DNA from: Chloracidobacterium sp. UBA3360
GTDB lineage: Bacteria; Acidobacteriota; Blastocatellia; Pyrinomonadales; Pyrinomonadaceae
Direction of reading: 5' to 3'
NCBI GenBank assembly: GCA_002360555.1
Contig: DEQS01000093.1
Coordinates: forward strand, 1 to 43,469
Length of the DNA stretch: 43,469 bases
Positions 24,853 through 31,922 of the stretch are shown piece by piece. A program made the position numbers and the translations under genes. Each line of letters starts with the position of its first letter. Positions within the stretch are counted from its first letter, which is position 1. Below the pieces are notes generated by a model. The model was not told the DNA's origin and made no database searches. It saw only the letters and a list, made by a program, of their open reading frames with translations.

Positions 24853-25845
24853 ATGAGCGAACAACCGAGGGTTTTGGTCACAGGTGCGGGCGGCTTTATC
24901 GGCAGCCATCTGGTGACGTATCTGCGGGCTCGCGGATATTGGGTTCGCGGTATTGATATCAAAATGCCGGAGTTTGGCCCGACTGGCGCTGACGAATTTG
25001 AATTGCTCGATCTTCGCCGATGGGAAAACTGCCAGCAAGCGACAAAAGGCGTCGATCAGGTTTATGCCCTCGCTGCCGATATGGGCGGAATGGGATTTAT
25101 CTCAAATCATCACGCTCAAATCCTCTACAACAATTCGCTGATTAATCTGCATACTCTTGAGGCCGCCCGCGAAAACGGAGTCAAACGATACCTCTATACA
25201 AGCTCAGCCTGTATCTATCCCGAGCATTTGCAAGAGGAAACTGATGTCGCCCCTCTAAAAGAGGCTGACGCATATCCGGCATACCCGCAAGACGCATACG
25301 GCTGGGAAAAACTGATATCCGAGCGGCTATGTATGCATTACATGCAGGATTACGGAATCGAGACGCGAACTGTCCGCTTTCATAATATATTTGGCGAAAA
25401 TGGAACTTGGGGCGGCGGACGCGAAAAGGCTCCGGCTGCGTTAAGTCGCAAGATAGCTATTGCAAAACTCACCGGCAACCACGAGATTGAGATCTGGGGC
25501 GACGGTGAACAGACACGCTCGTTTTGCTATATCGATGACTGCGTCGAGGGCATTTACCGACTGATGCAGTCAGATTTTGCCGAACCGATAAATCTCGGCC
25601 AGGACCGTATGATATCGATCAATGAGCTTGCCGACATGATCGCAAATGCCGCCGGTATCGAGGTGACAAAGAAACACATCGACGGGCCGCAAGGCGTTCG
25701 AGGGCGAAACTCGGATAATTCTAAGCTACGTGAGGTACTCGACTGGGAGCCTTCTGTTTCGCTCGAATATGGCCTTACGAAAACTTACGCCTGGATCGAG
25801 GAACAGGTCAAAGGCAGCGGGCTCAATATGTCGGCGGGTCGATAA
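24853..25845 (+). CDS. Extended-SDR sugar-nucleotide epimerase, GDP-mannose 3,5-epimerase type
   Basis: Likely converts GDP-D-mannose to GDP-L-galactose/GDP-L-gulose; NAD-bound and cytosolic. The 330-residue protein has NAD motif GAGGFIGSH at 11-19 and ALAADMGGMGFI near 72-83. It has catalytic Cys120 in SSACIYPE and the Tyr149-Lys153 pair in DAYGWEK. Lys192 is in GREKAPAA, and QTRSFCYIDDCVEG and GVRGRNSDN follow. These blocks match the plant GDP-mannose 3,5-epimerase closely, including the Cys/Lys acid-base pair. A different manno-configured substrate such as an NDP-heptose is possible because three heptose-pathway domains follow directly. It starts the operon; the next gene is 3 bp away. Confidence 0.82.
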   Translation: MSEQPRVLVTGAGGFIGSHLVTYLRARGYWVRGIDIKMPEFGPTGADEFELLDLRRWENCQQATKGVDQVYALAADMGGMGFISNHHAQILYNNSLINLHTLEAARENGVKRYLYTSSACIYPEHLQEETDVAPLKEADAYPAYPQDAYGWEKLISERLCMHYMQDYGIETRTVRFHNIFGENGTWGGGREKAPAALSRKIAIAKLTGNHEIEIWGDGEQTRSFCYIDDCVEGIYRLMQSDFAEPINLGQDRMISINELADMIANAAGIEVTKKHIDGPQGVRGRNSDNSKLREVLDWEPSVSLEYGLTKTYAWIEEQVKGSGLNMSAGR

Positions 25846-25848
25846 AAT

Positions 25849-26844
25849 ATGATCGTATTTACAAACGGCTGTTTCGACATCATTCATCCGGGTCACGTTG
25901 ATCTGCTTGCGCGGGCAAAAGCTCTTGGTGACAAACTTATAGTCGGAATAAACAGCGATAGATCTGTCAGCGCAATCAAAGGGCCTGGACGCCCTCTGCA
26001 GGATCAAGAAGCCCGCAAAGCTGTTCTTTTAGGTCTGTCGTCAGTCGATGAGGTGGTAATTTATGATGAATTGACGCCGGAGGAAACGATCAAACGTTTA
26101 AAACCCGATGTCCTTGTTAAAGGCAACGACTGGAAAGTGGACGAGATAATCGGTGCTGACTTTGTAAAGGCAAATGGCGGTAAGGTCGTGTCGCTGCCGC
26201 TCGTGCCGGGATTCTCAACCAGCTCGATAGCAGAAAAGATGGGTCAAAGTGAAAATAAAGCCGAAAAGGCAGGCGGTTCGATAGCAACAAGATCACTGAA
26301 TGAACACCTTAGCGTTTTTCATGCTGTTCTAGATTCCGGCGAAGAAACCATCAAAGCATGTTCCGAACTGCTGCTTGAGACTTTCAACCAAGGAAATAAA
26401 GTTCTTATTTGTGGCAACGGCGGCAGTGCCGCAGACGCCCAACACATCGCGGCCGAGTTTGTCGGGCGTTACGAGACCGAAAGGCGTGCGTTGCCGGCGA
26501 TCGCTTTGACAACTGATACGTCGGCATTGACCGCTCTTGCCAATGATTATGATTTCGAACGAATATTCGCCCGACAGGTCGAGGCTCTCGCCGTCGAAGG
26601 CGATTGCCTGATAGCGATCAGCACTAGCGGTAATTCGCGTAACGTGATCGCCGCAGTAATGGAAGCTCGACGAAAGAATTGCAGAGTGATCGGCATGACG
26701 GGAGCGGCGGGAAAAAAACTCGCATCGCTTTGCGATGCATGTATCATGGTTCCATCGGAACGCACCGCCCGCATTCAAGAGGCCCACATTACGATTGCCC
26801 ATATTTGGTGTGAGATGGTCGACGACGCCTTTCCCTCAAAATAA
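25849..26844 (+). CDS. Fusion: heptose-1-phosphate nucleotidyltransferase (HldE-C/RfaE2) + sedoheptulose-7-phosphate isomerase (GmhA)
   Basis: Two enzymes of ADP-heptose synthesis in one 331-residue chain. Residues 1-132 are the nucleotidyltransferase normally forming the C-terminal half of HldE: FTNGCFDIIHPGHVDLL at 4-20 (HxGH loop), GINSDRSV, KPDVLVKGNDW and the closing STSSIAEKM. A short linker (about 133-150) leads to a SIS-domain isomerase of GmhA type, with CGNGGSAADAQHIAAEF near 187 and ISTSGNSRNV near 257. It ends RIQEAHITIAHIWCEMVD with the conserved Gln/His-bearing helix. In E. coli the isomerase is separate and the nucleotidyltransferase is fused to the kinase. Here that kinase follows separately, 6 bp downstream. 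Confidence 0.9.
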   Translation: MIVFTNGCFDIIHPGHVDLLARAKALGDKLIVGINSDRSVSAIKGPGRPLQDQEARKAVLLGLSSVDEVVIYDELTPEETIKRLKPDVLVKGNDWKVDEIIGADFVKANGGKVVSLPLVPGFSTSSIAEKMGQSENKAEKAGGSIATRSLNEHLSVFHAVLDSGEETIKACSELLLETFNQGNKVLICGNGGSAADAQHIAAEFVGRYETERRALPAIALTTDTSALTALANDYDFERIFARQVEALAVEGDCLIAISTSGNSRNVIAAVMEARRKNCRVIGMTGAAGKKLASLCDACIMVPSERTARIQEAHITIAHIWCEMVDDAFPSK

Positions 26845-26850
26845 TCCTCG

Positions 26851-27816
26851 ATGAATATCCTAGATAGTTTTGCCAATACGAACGTCCTCGTGATCGGTGA
26901 TGTAATGCTCGACCGTTATTGGTGGGGAAATGTCAGCCGTATTTCGCCGGAGGCTCCGGTGCCGGTCGTCAAAATGGATAATATGACGCTTGCGGCTGGG
27001 GGAGCGGCAAATGTTGCCGCTAATGTTTACGGACTGGGAGCAACGCCTGTTTTAGTTGGAATAATCGGTGACGACACCGAGGGTGAATTGCTTCCCGATG
27101 TGCTTTCTAAGGTCGGTGTTTCACACGAGCATTTGATAACAATTGCTGGGAGACCAACCACCGTCAAAACCCGTATCATCGCCCACAGCCAACAAATGGC
27201 CCGCATCGATCAAGAGACCGATGCTAATTTATCAGCCAATGATGAGGAATCCGTTTGGTCGAGGATAGAACCGCATATAAAAGAATCGCATGCGATTGTT
27301 ATCTCAGATTACGCAAAGGGCTTTTTGAGCGATCTGCTTTTGCGGCGGATTATCGATCTTGCAAATAACTCAGGCGTTTCTGTTCTCGTTGATCCAAAAG
27401 GCAAGGATTACAAAAAATATCGCGCTGCTTCGTTATTGACACCAAACCGCCGCGAAGCGGCAGACGCATGTGGGCTCGAAGAAAACACGCAGCAAATGGT
27501 CAACATCGCGGGGAATAGACTGCTTACCGACCTCAATTTAAGTAGTGTTTTGATCACTCAAGGAGAAGATGGAATGACGGTGTTCCGCAAAAGCGGCGAA
27601 CCATTTCACCTAGATACGCTCGCACGTGAGGTCTATGATGTGACAGGAGCGGGCGATACGGTTATCGCCTCGCTAGCCGTGGCAATCGGCTCTGGGGCAG
27701 ATCTTGAAACGGCGGCAAATATAGCAAATACGGCAGCCGGGCTCGTTGTCGAACAGGTTGGTACAACCGCCATATCGATCAGAGAATTAAGAAACGCGAT
27801 TTCGGACAATATTTAA
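26851..27816 (+). CDS. hldA: D-glycero-D-manno-heptose-7-phosphate kinase (HldA/HldE-N), PfkB family
   Basis: Phosphorylates heptose 7-phosphate at C1 on the way to ADP-heptose for LPS or surface glycans. The 321-residue protein starts with NVLVIGDVMLDRYWWGNVSR and continues SPEAPVPVVKM, the RfaE1 signature. It has GGAANVAANV near 51, VSDYAKGFL near 150 and the PfkB ATP/active-site motif DVTGAGDT near 262. It lacks the C-terminal nucleotidyltransferase of HldE, which sits in the gene before it. With that fusion it covers three of the five usual pathway steps. GmhB phosphatase and the HldD epimerase are not in the window. Confidence 0.9.
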   Translation: MNILDSFANTNVLVIGDVMLDRYWWGNVSRISPEAPVPVVKMDNMTLAAGGAANVAANVYGLGATPVLVGIIGDDTEGELLPDVLSKVGVSHEHLITIAGRPTTVKTRIIAHSQQMARIDQETDANLSANDEESVWSRIEPHIKESHAIVISDYAKGFLSDLLLRRIIDLANNSGVSVLVDPKGKDYKKYRAASLLTPNRREAADACGLEENTQQMVNIAGNRLLTDLNLSSVLITQGEDGMTVFRKSGEPFHLDTLAREVYDVTGAGDTVIASLAVAIGSGADLETAANIANTAAGLVVEQVGTTAISIRELRNAISDNI

Positions 27817-27823
27817 GCAACTT

Positions 27824-28900
27824 ATGAAAGTAATGACCGTCTTTGGCTCAAGGCCGGAGATAATCAAACTTAGCCTGATATTAAAGGTGCTCGATCAGCA
27901 CTCAGAGCATATCGTAGTCCAGATCGTAGCGAATGCGGAAAGGGAAATGTGTGACGATCTGATACGCGATCTAGAGATACGGCAGCCCGACTATCAATTG
28001 GTCACAGATACTTACGCGAATGGCTCCCAGCAAATCTCCTCACAACTTAAGGATATTGTTGCCGAGCATAAACCAGATCGTATCCTCGTAATTGGGGGAT
28101 CGACAGCTGCACTCGCGGGTTGTTTCGTCTCGGGAAAAGAGACTCCCGTATTCCATCTGGAAGCCGGCATCCGATGTTTTGACGAAAACTTCGAAGAGGA
28201 TAACCGTATCTCGGTCGACCATACGAGCTCAATCCTATTAACTTATACATCTAGATCAATGAGCAATCTGATTAGAGAAGGCATCGAGGCGAAAAAGATC
28301 TTTGTTACCGGCAACCCTGTTAAAGAGGTGCATGACAGCTATGCTGACCAGATCGAATCGAGCGGTGTGATGAAAGGGCTAAACGTCAAACCATTCGATT
28401 ACTTTTTGGCTACACTGCACAGGGCATATAATATTGATTCAATGGAGAGGGTCGAAAGGGTATTTGACGGATTTGCGGCCGTCGCCGCGAAATTCGACAA
28501 AACCGTCTTAATTGCCGCCCACCCCAGAACTGCGGAAAAGCTAAAGCTACATGGAGTGCGGCCGACCACGCCAAGCATCCGATTGCTCAAAGCTTTAAGC
28601 TTTTTTGATTTCGCCAAGCTTTCAAAGAATTCACTTGCCGTACTGACAGACAGCAGTACTGTTCAAGACGAATGCTCGATTTTTGGCATTCCTAACGTCA
28701 CGCTTAGTAACATGACAGACCGACCGGAGACGATTGATTGCGGCAGCAATATGCTCAGTGGTGTCGAACCTGACGCTATCGTTCGAGCGGTCGAACTCGC
28801 CATATCTCAGCCCGCGGCTTGGACAGCACCCGCAGAATACCTGACATCTAATGTTTCACAGACAGTGTCAAAGATCGTTCTAGGACAGATCAGCAGCTAA
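27824..28900 (+). CDS. Divergent UDP-N-acetylglucosamine 2-epimerase (WecB-like)
   Basis: A GT-B-fold protein of 358 residues related to non-hydrolysing UDP-GlcNAc 2-epimerases: VFGSRPEIIKL at the start, FHLEAGIRCFD near 108, EEDNRISVDH near 124, and LTDSSTVQDE with NMTDRPETI near 275-300. Several usual catalytic or substrate-contact positions differ. The HGDT loop is IGGST, so the Asp is lost. The HRREN motif is HRAYN, and SGGxQEE is SSTVQDE. It may therefore act on another nucleotide sugar or have changed activity. It lies 7 bp after the heptose kinase and 4 bp before the HPr-kinase-like gene, linking the sugar block to the PqqD block. Confidence 0.8.
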   Translation: MKVMTVFGSRPEIIKLSLILKVLDQHSEHIVVQIVANAEREMCDDLIRDLEIRQPDYQLVTDTYANGSQQISSQLKDIVAEHKPDRILVIGGSTAALAGCFVSGKETPVFHLEAGIRCFDENFEEDNRISVDHTSSILLTYTSRSMSNLIREGIEAKKIFVTGNPVKEVHDSYADQIESSGVMKGLNVKPFDYFLATLHRAYNIDSMERVERVFDGFAAVAAKFDKTVLIAAHPRTAEKLKLHGVRPTTPSIRLLKALSFFDFAKLSKNSLAVLTDSSTVQDECSIFGIPNVTLSNMTDRPETIDCGSNMLSGVEPDAIVRAVELAISQPAAWTAPAEYLTSNVSQTVSKIVLGQISS

Positions 28901-28904
28901 TTCT

Positions 28905-29741
28905 ATGACCCTTGCCAATAACGAAAATTCTCAGGTCGCTCTTCGCCCATTCGATTTCGAATGCTACGGGGTCAAGATCCGTCTGGACGGAAACGATCAG
29001 AGAGTTATTGATGAGGCGGAGCTCGTTACACGCAAGGCTTTACTCAACGACATTCGCCCGCCGACGACAGAAAATTTTGATACGACCTTTACTTTTACCC
29101 GGGATGCGACGGGCACGATCTTTCTTTCCCACGATTGTGAATTGATCGAATATGGCGATGTCCCCGAATATTTCTTTAACCACTTTAATAGTCTGATCCG
29201 AGTCGCCGTTGCCGAAAGGGCAGTAGATCGTCTATTTATTCACGCGGGAGCTGTTGGATGGAAGGGAAAGGCGATCATCCTGCCGGGTACAAGTTTTGTC
29301 GGAAAATCCACACTGGTTGCCGAGTTGGTTCGTAATGGAGCCGTCTATTACTCAGATGATTACGCGATATTTGACCGCGAAGGACTTTTGTATCCCTTCC
29401 CGCGAACCCTGTCTATGCGTGCAGATGACGAAAACTATACCCGATTTGAACTAACGCCATCTAGCCTTGGCGGCATGATTGGAACAGAACCGATTGCGGT
29501 CGGCATGGTTCTCTTGACGGAATACAAACCGGATGCAAAATGGGAACCTCAGTCGTTGACTGCGGGGAGCGGAGCTCTCGAAATGGTGCCCTTCACATTT
29601 TCTTTTGTGAACAGGCCCGATTTTTCGCTTGGGGTCTTGAATAATATTTTGAGCCGTGCCATAATCGTATCCAGTCAAAGAGGCTCAGCTGATAATTTTG
29701 CTAAAACCTTGCTCGATTTCGTTGACAAACACGTAAATTGA
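28905..29741 (+). CDS. HPr kinase/phosphorylase-like P-loop protein
   Basis: A 278-residue protein with the C-terminal HprK-like kinase fold. RLFIHAGAVGWKGKAIILPG leads to the P-loop GTSFVGKST (128-136), then VYYSDDYAIFD with the Asp pair near 151. The N-terminal third is unlike the regulatory domain of true HprK, and no HPr is nearby, so it is not the catabolite-control enzyme. HprK-like proteins of this kind occur with PqqD-domain and nucleotidyltransferase genes in RiPP (including lasso-peptide) clusters, exactly the neighbours found here. Its substrate is unknown. The first of two tandem promoters for the PqqD gene lies within its last codons. Confidence 0.75.
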   Translation: MTLANNENSQVALRPFDFECYGVKIRLDGNDQRVIDEAELVTRKALLNDIRPPTTENFDTTFTFTRDATGTIFLSHDCELIEYGDVPEYFFNHFNSLIRVAVAERAVDRLFIHAGAVGWKGKAIILPGTSFVGKSTLVAELVRNGAVYYSDDYAIFDREGLLYPFPRTLSMRADDENYTRFELTPSSLGGMIGTEPIAVGMVLLTEYKPDAKWEPQSLTAGSGALEMVPFTFSFVNRPDFSLGVLNNILSRAIIVSSQRGSADNFAKTLLDFVDKHVN

Positions 29742-29749
29742 GTTAAACT
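29722..29749 (+). promoter_or_regulatory. Tandem promoter P1 before the PqqD gene
   Basis: TTGACA (29722-29727), 16-base gap, TAAACT (29744-29749). The -35 is perfect. It lies inside the end of the HprK-like gene. The surrounding sequence is repeated as P2 sixty-four bases downstream. Confidence 0.55.
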
Positions 29750-29785
29750 GACGTTGATTAGTTTTTTGTGTTACCTAAAGTATCG

Positions 29786-29813
29786 TTGACAAAAACGAAA
29801 ACTGGGGTAAAAT
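29786..29813 (+). promoter_or_regulatory. Tandem promoter P2 before the PqqD gene
   Basis: TTGACA (29786-29791), 16-base gap, TAAAAT (29808-29813). Transcription would start near 29820, about 39 bases before the ATG at 29859. The segment TCGTTGACAAAAACG is a near copy of TCGTTGACAAACACG in P1, so the promoter region appears duplicated. Confidence 0.65.
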
Positions 29814-29858
29814 TGAATTACCTAAATTGTGCTTAATATCTAACGCTTGGAGGAGAAG

Positions 29859-30332
29859 ATGAATAATCCGAATAATACGCAGAATCCGATGGCCCGACAT
29901 AATGGTCTAGTGGTTCAAGAAATGCCCGACGAGGTGCTCGTCTATGACATGGACACCAATAAAGCTCATTGTTTGAATCAGTCGGCTGCTTTTGTTTGGA
30001 AATCGTGTGACGGTAACAACACGGTGGGAGACATAGTGCGGCAGTTTGAAGCAAACGGAAATGGCAAGGTCACCGAAGATTTTGTATGGCTCGCTATTGA
30101 CCAGTTAAATGAGAACGGCCTTATGGACAGCAAGATCGCTCCTCGCTTTGAGGGTCAGTCACGCCGACAGGTCTTAAAGACCATTGGCTTGGCTTCGATG
30201 GTTGCTCTTCCGGTGATCGCATCGCTCGTCGCTCCTCAAAAAGCACTTGGCAGCGTTTCGTGCACTTGTACCGCTACATGCCCACCAACCGGATGCCCGA
30301 CAACTATTTGTCTTGCTGGTGTTTGCCAGTAG
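29859..30332 (+). CDS. PqqD-domain protein with twin-arginine segment and six-Cys C-terminal tail (possible RiPP precursor or chaperone-substrate fusion)
   Basis: 157 residues in three parts. Residues about 12-95 are a PqqD-like peptide-binding winged-helix domain (DEVLVYDMDTNKAHCLNQ, then AAFVWKSCDGNNTVGDIV). Residues 101-130 hold a twin-arginine motif and hydrophobic stretch (SRRQVLKTIG, then LASMVALPVIASLVAP), like a Tat signal or membrane anchor placed inside the chain. The last 25 residues carry Cys135, 137, 141, 146, 151 and 156; the last four are five residues apart, among Pro, Thr and Gly. The ATG at 29859 follows GGAGGAG; the TTG at 29847 lies before this site and is rejected. It has its own strong tandem promoters and a terminator right after it, as expected for an abundant precursor. 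The role is not known. Confidence 0.8.
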   Translation: MNNPNNTQNPMARHNGLVVQEMPDEVLVYDMDTNKAHCLNQSAAFVWKSCDGNNTVGDIVRQFEANGNGKVTEDFVWLAIDQLNENGLMDSKIAPRFEGQSRRQVLKTIGLASMVALPVIASLVAPQKALGSVSCTCTATCPPTGCPTTICLAGVCQ

Positions 30333-30362
30333 TCTAGCAAGTCGTACGCAGTTAGAGATTGT

Positions 30363-30402
30363 AAAGAGTAGTAAGGATGTAATATCTTTGCTACTCTTTT
30401 TT
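30363..30402 (+). terminator. Rho-independent terminator or attenuator after the PqqD gene
   Basis: Bases 30363-30378 pair with 30384-30399 as a 16-bp stem (14 Watson-Crick and 2 G-T pairs) around the loop GTAAT. A T-rich tail (six T ending at 30402) follows. It lies 30 bp after the PqqD stop and just before the nucleotidyltransferase reading frame, so it would make the PqqD gene far more abundant than the genes after it. Confidence 0.85.
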
Positions 30403-30405
30403 ATT

Positions 30406-31296
30406 GTGACCCAAACTCAACAGCCCGAAGAAATATCAACTGCCGCCCCCGACCGCTGGGGTCTTATCAAAAATAAGGCGACTGAGGCACGGGCTTGTCT
30501 TGCGTTTAAGCTATTTCGTGAAAAGGGTATTGAGCCCATACTGATCAAGGGGCTCGCGGCCGCCCAGTTTTATCCCAATGGACAATTTAGAGACTCGATA
30601 GACATGGATATAGCTGTATCTGATTCGGACTTTGCTATCGCCAAGAAAGTCGTTGAATCCGAAGACGCTAACGGACTGGCGATCGATCTGCATCGAGAAC
30701 TCCGCCATCTCGACACCGTCCATTGGACAGATCTATTCGCAAATTCTCAGGTTTTGAGTTTCGATTGCGGCACCATCCGGGTGCTTAGGCCAGAAGATCA
30801 TCTTCGTGTACTTTGTGTTCATTGGCTTACCGATGGAGCATCCAATAAAGAGAGGCTTTGGGACATTTGTAATGCCGTTGCAAATCGGCCTACCGACTTT
30901 GACTGGGACAGATTCTTAAATGTGGTTGACCACAAACGCAGACGTTGGCTGATCTCAACGATCGGGCTTGCCCATCGTTATCTTGGTCTTGATCTCGCGG
31001 GGACACCTGTTGAACTAGAGGCTAACAGCATTCCCGCCTGGTTGATAAAAACGGTCGAAAAAGAATGGGCAACCGATAAGCCGTTTTGGCCCTTGTTTTC
31101 GAGCCTTCATGATCCAAAGTTGTTTTTTGCACAGATCAAAAAGAGGTTGCCACCCAATCCCGCAACAGCCACGGTTTTGCTGAACGGTAGCTTTGACGCG
31201 AAGACACGTATTTTTTACCAGATCGGTACGATCTTTGTACGCATCGGCCCCTCTATCGTCAACGTCACAAAGGCACTATTTACGAGGCCCAAATGA
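30406..31296 (+). CDS. Nucleotidyltransferase-family protein (NTP_transf_5-like)
   Basis: A 296-residue protein of the uncharacterised nucleotidyltransferase family (PF14907-like). It has the motif ILIKGLAAAQFYPNGQFRDS followed by IDMDIAV, with the Asp-x-Asp metal site near residue 59-61. LRPEDHLRVLCVHW and KERLWDICNAV are the usual downstream blocks. Such proteins recur in lasso-peptide and other PqqD-containing clusters; their reaction is not established. The frame extends upstream to 30247, but this part overlaps the PqqD gene and the terminator, so the start is probably the GTG at 30406 (or ATT at 30403). No good Shine-Dalgarno is seen, so the start is uncertain. Its end overlaps tsaB by 4 bp. 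Confidence 0.75.
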   Translation: MTQTQQPEEISTAAPDRWGLIKNKATEARACLAFKLFREKGIEPILIKGLAAAQFYPNGQFRDSIDMDIAVSDSDFAIAKKVVESEDANGLAIDLHRELRHLDTVHWTDLFANSQVLSFDCGTIRVLRPEDHLRVLCVHWLTDGASNKERLWDICNAVANRPTDFDWDRFLNVVDHKRRRWLISTIGLAHRYLGLDLAGTPVELEANSIPAWLIKTVEKEWATDKPFWPLFSSLHDPKLFFAQIKKRLPPNPATATVLLNGSFDAKTRIFYQIGTIFVRIGPSIVNVTKALFTRPK

Positions 31297-31922
31297 ATCG
31301 ACCTCATATCGTTTTAGCGATCGAATCTGCCATAAACGGCGGAAGCCTTTCATTATTGCGGGACGGTGTCGAAATATCAAGTTGGATCGGCTCAGCCAGC
31401 GTATCGAAGGCCGAGGAACTCCTTGTGAACATCGATGCCATGCTTCGAACATCCGGCGTTTCAAAGAACGAGATCAATATGGTCGCAGTGTCAGCCGGGC
31501 CCGGAAGTTTTACCGGTATACGGATCGGCTTGGCATCGGCGCTCGGCTTAAAGAACGGCCTTGGCATCGAAATGTCGAGCATATCTGCTCTGACCGCGAT
31601 GGCCGCAGCGACAGAGATGCAGGGAACTCTGGTCGTCGCGGTGCCGACTGGGCGTAATGCTATTTGTATTCAGGAATTCATAAACAATGGCGGCCTGTCG
31701 CCCGTTTCTGAACCGGGTACGATCACGGAGGAAGTGTTTGCCGAGACTCTTAGTACGGAACAAGACATACATTTTGTTTTACACGGTTCATTATGTTCAT
31801 ACGTAGACGCGTCGACCTCCTTTACAGACGCAGGTGCAAATATTGCTCGATCCATCGGCCTCTATTGCTATGCTCGGCCGGCAAAAATCGTTGAACCGCT
31901 ATTTATCAGCAAAAGTTTCTGA
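31293..31922 (+). CDS. tsaB: tRNA N6-threonylcarbamoyladenosine synthesis protein TsaB
   Basis: Inactive partner of TsaD in t6A37 tRNA modification. The 209-residue ASKHA-fold protein starts with a phosphate-loop-like strand (IVLAIESAINGGSLSLL) and carries the YeaZ motif VSAGPGSFTGIRIGLA near 67. Its ATG overlaps the stop of the nucleotidyltransferase gene (ATGA), and rimI follows with a one-base overlap. The tsaB-rimI pair is common in bacteria, and the RiPP-like genes are plugged in ahead of it. If the terminator at 30363 is strong, this essential function depends on read-through or on a promoter I did not find. Confidence 0.9.
   Translation: MNRPHIVLAIESAINGGSLSLLRDGVEISSWIGSASVSKAEELLVNIDAMLRTSGVSKNEINMVAVSAGPGSFTGIRIGLASALGLKNGLGIEMSSISALTAMAAATEMQGTLVVAVPTGRNAICIQEFINNGGLSPVSEPGTITEEVFAETLSTEQDIHFVLHGSLCSYVDASTSFTDAGANIARSIGLYCYARPAKIVEPLFISKSF

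Noticed and set aside
28905..29741. True HPr kinase/phosphorylase (hprK) of carbon catabolite control
   Set aside because: Only the P-loop kinase core is similar; the N-terminal regulatory domain and HPr gene are absent and the neighbours point to a peptide-modification setting.
30247..30405. N-terminal extension of the nucleotidyltransferase
   Set aside because: It overlaps the PqqD-Cys coding end and runs through the terminator stem; the translated part lacks protein character.
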